A DNA stretch of 64,000 nt from Pantoea piersonii. GTDB taxonomy: Bacteria > Pseudomonadota > Gammaproteobacteria > Enterobacterales > Enterobacteriaceae. The notes beneath the pieces were generated by a model, which was given only the letters and a program-made list of their open reading frames with translations, was not told the DNA's origin and ran no database searches. A program made the translations under genes and the position numbers. This document shows, piece by piece, positions 59,601 through 64,000 of this stretch. Every line of letters begins with the position of its first letter. The first letter of the stretch is position 1. The stretch is taken from assembly GCF_003612015.1 (NCBI RefSeq), contig NZ_RARB01000007.1:162721-226720 (forward strand). The letters run 5' to 3'.

Positions 59601-59959
59601 TGAATCGCGTCGCCTTTGTTTTTACCCGCGCGCCGCACGGCAGCAGCGCGGGCCGCGAAGGGCTCGACGCCGCGCTGGCGACCGGCGCGCTGAGCGAGTC
59701 GATAGGCCTGTTCTTTATTGGCGATGGAGTATTGCAGCTGACGCCTGGCCAGCAGCCGGAAATTATTCTGGCCCGCAATCACGCCGCCACGTTTGGCGTG
59801 CTGGCGCTGTATGATATTGAACATTGCTATATCAGCCGCGAGGCGTTGCGCGAGCGCGGCCTGGCGGAAGAGGGCGCGCGCGTGCTGGACGCTGGCATTC
59901 TGGACGCCGCGGCGCTGCGGCAACAGTTGGCGACCTACGATCGCATCATCACCTTTTAA
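59600..59959 (+). CDS. tusC: Sulfur relay protein TusC
   Basis: A 119-residue DsrF-like subunit of TusBCD. It starts [26 protein letters not shown], a family-typical N-terminus with the HG(S/T)S motif. It overlaps the tusD stop by 1 bp and precedes tusB by 9 bp. Confidence 0.96.
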   Translation: MNRVAFVFTRAPHGSSAGREGLDAALATGALSESIGLFFIGDGVLQLTPGQQPEIILARNHAATFGVLALYDIEHCYISREALRERGLAEEGARVLDAGILDAAALRQQLATYDRIITF

Positions 59960-59968
59960 GAGCGCGCT

Positions 59969-60256
59969 ATGTTGCACACCCTGATGCATTCACCTTATTA
60001 CAGTGACCTGAATACGCTGCTGCTGCTGCTGACGGCGGAAGACGATTTGCTGTTGTTGCAGGACGGCGTGCTGGGCGCGCTGGAAGGCAGCAGCGCGTTA
60101 AGCCAGCTTCTCACCTCGCCTGCGACCTTATGGGTCCTGACGGAAGACGTGACCGCGCGCGGGCTTGGTGGTCAAATTTCAGCCAAAGTAAGGCCGGTGG
60201 ACTATACTGGTTTCGTCGCGCTCACTGAAAAACATCAGCAGCAGATGACCTGGTAA
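59969..60256 (+). CDS. tusB: Sulfur relay protein TusB
   Basis: A 95-residue DsrH-like subunit of TusBCD (MLHTLMHSPYYSDLNTLLLLLTAEDDLLLLQDGV) ending in VDYTGFVALTEKHQQQMTW, the usual C-terminus. It is the last gene before the str operon promoter at 60279. Confidence 0.96.
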   Translation: MLHTLMHSPYYSDLNTLLLLLTAEDDLLLLQDGVLGALEGSSALSQLLTSPATLWVLTEDVTARGLGGQISAKVRPVDYTGFVALTEKHQQQMTW

Positions 60257-60278
60257 TGTCGTAAAGCCTGGTTATTTC

Positions 60279-60307
60279 TTGACACCCTATTGGCTCAGCC
60301 CTAAAAT
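60279..60307 (+). promoter_or_regulatory. str operon promoter
   Basis: TTGACA (60279-60284) and TAAAAT (60302-60307) are separated by exactly 17 bp, a near-consensus sigma-70 promoter. Transcription should start near 60314, about 67 nt before rpsL. GC-rich bases just after the -10 (TCTGCG) fit a stringently controlled discriminator. Confidence 0.93.
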
Positions 60308-60314
60308 TCTGCGT

Positions 60315-60332
60315 CCTCGTAGTAATACGAGG
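60315..60332 (+). other. 5'-terminal hairpin of the str mRNA
   Basis: CCTCGTA (60315-60321), loop GTAA, TACGAGG (60326-60332). The 7-bp stem begins at about the predicted transcription start, so it would cap the 5' end of the rpsL-rpsG-fusA-tufA mRNA. A hairpin at this place also exists in E. coli, with different bases. Confidence 0.65.
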
Positions 60333-60365
60333 CGATTTATTACGTGTTTACGAAGCAAAAGCTAA

Positions 60366-61322
<957 letters not shown>

Positions 61323-61391
61323 TCGCCACGTAGTTGTTGTTAAACCAGCGGGCGTGCAAAATGCTAACCCGCTGGGTTCGACTAATTTTGA

Positions 61392-63530
<2,139 letters not shown>

Positions 63531-63552
63531 GGCTACGGTTTAAAAATTGTGA

Positions 63553-64000
<448 letters not shown>

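Overview
The window is a chromosomal segment of an enteric bacterium. Gene content and order from malQ to tufA follow, with little disturbance, the Escherichia coli/Salmonella backbone: malQ-nfuA-gntX-bioH, tex-greB, ompR-envZ, pckA, hslOR-yrfG-igaA, nudE, mrcA, hofMNOPQ-aroKB-damX-dam-rpe-gph-trpS, cysG-nirDB, tsgA, ppiA, yhfG-fic-pabA-argD, yhfK, crp, yhfA, prkB, yheUTS, kefGB-yheV-slyD, slyX, fkpA, yheO-tusDCB and the str operon. The DNA is GC-rich with strong G/C third positions. Proteins are clearly diverged from E. coli, feoABC and nirC are absent from their usual places, and extra genes sit at a few junctions. This fits Erwiniaceae (Pantoea/Mixta/Erwinia-like), but the genus is an inference; no database was searched. 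No rRNA, tRNA, CRISPR array, phage or insertion sequence was seen.

Layout. 1-7.9 kb: end of maltodextrin use, Fe-S carrier NfuA, ComF-like GntX, biotin esterase BioH, then two lineage-specific genes (a DUF1471 secreted peptide and a GH13_18 phosphorylase like glucosylglycerate phosphorylase) where E. coli has feoABC, followed by tex and greB. 8-21 kb: a YjbE-like secreted peptide with its own terminator, the OmpR-EnvZ osmosensor, PckA, the heat-shock/redox group HslO-HslR-YrfG and the Rcs brake IgaA, then NudE and PBP1a. 20.8-30.7 kb: one long co-directional run from the DNA-uptake/pilus-like hofMNOPQ genes through aroKB, damX, dam, rpe, gph and trpS. 30.8-36.6 kb: siroheme synthase and cytoplasmic nitrite reductase under a textbook FNR/NarL promoter, plus TsgA. 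36.8-46.1 kb: PpiA, a Fic/YhfG toxin-antitoxin-like pair, PabA, ArgD, YhfK, CRP, YhfA, PrkB, YheU, YheT.

46.1-51.5 kb is the clearest accessory insertion: a LysE/RhtB exporter, a LacI-family regulator and a complete tauABCD taurine import and desulfonation operon between yheT and yheS. 51.5-64 kb returns to backbone: YheS, the KefG/KefB potassium efflux system, YheV, SlyD, SlyX, FkpA (with a good sigma-E promoter match), YheO, the TusBCD sulfur relay, and rpsL-rpsG-fusA-tufA with its promoter, 5' hairpin and the S7 autoregulatory spacer.

No wholly new multi-gene system was found. The most interesting unexplained signal is noncoding: a structured element of about 150 bp between yhfA and prkB (43717-43863) whose inverted-repeat arms are interleaved in the order A-B-C-C'-A'-B', a pseudoknot-like layout, followed by short direct repeats. 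A second small repeat/hairpin element follows tauD.
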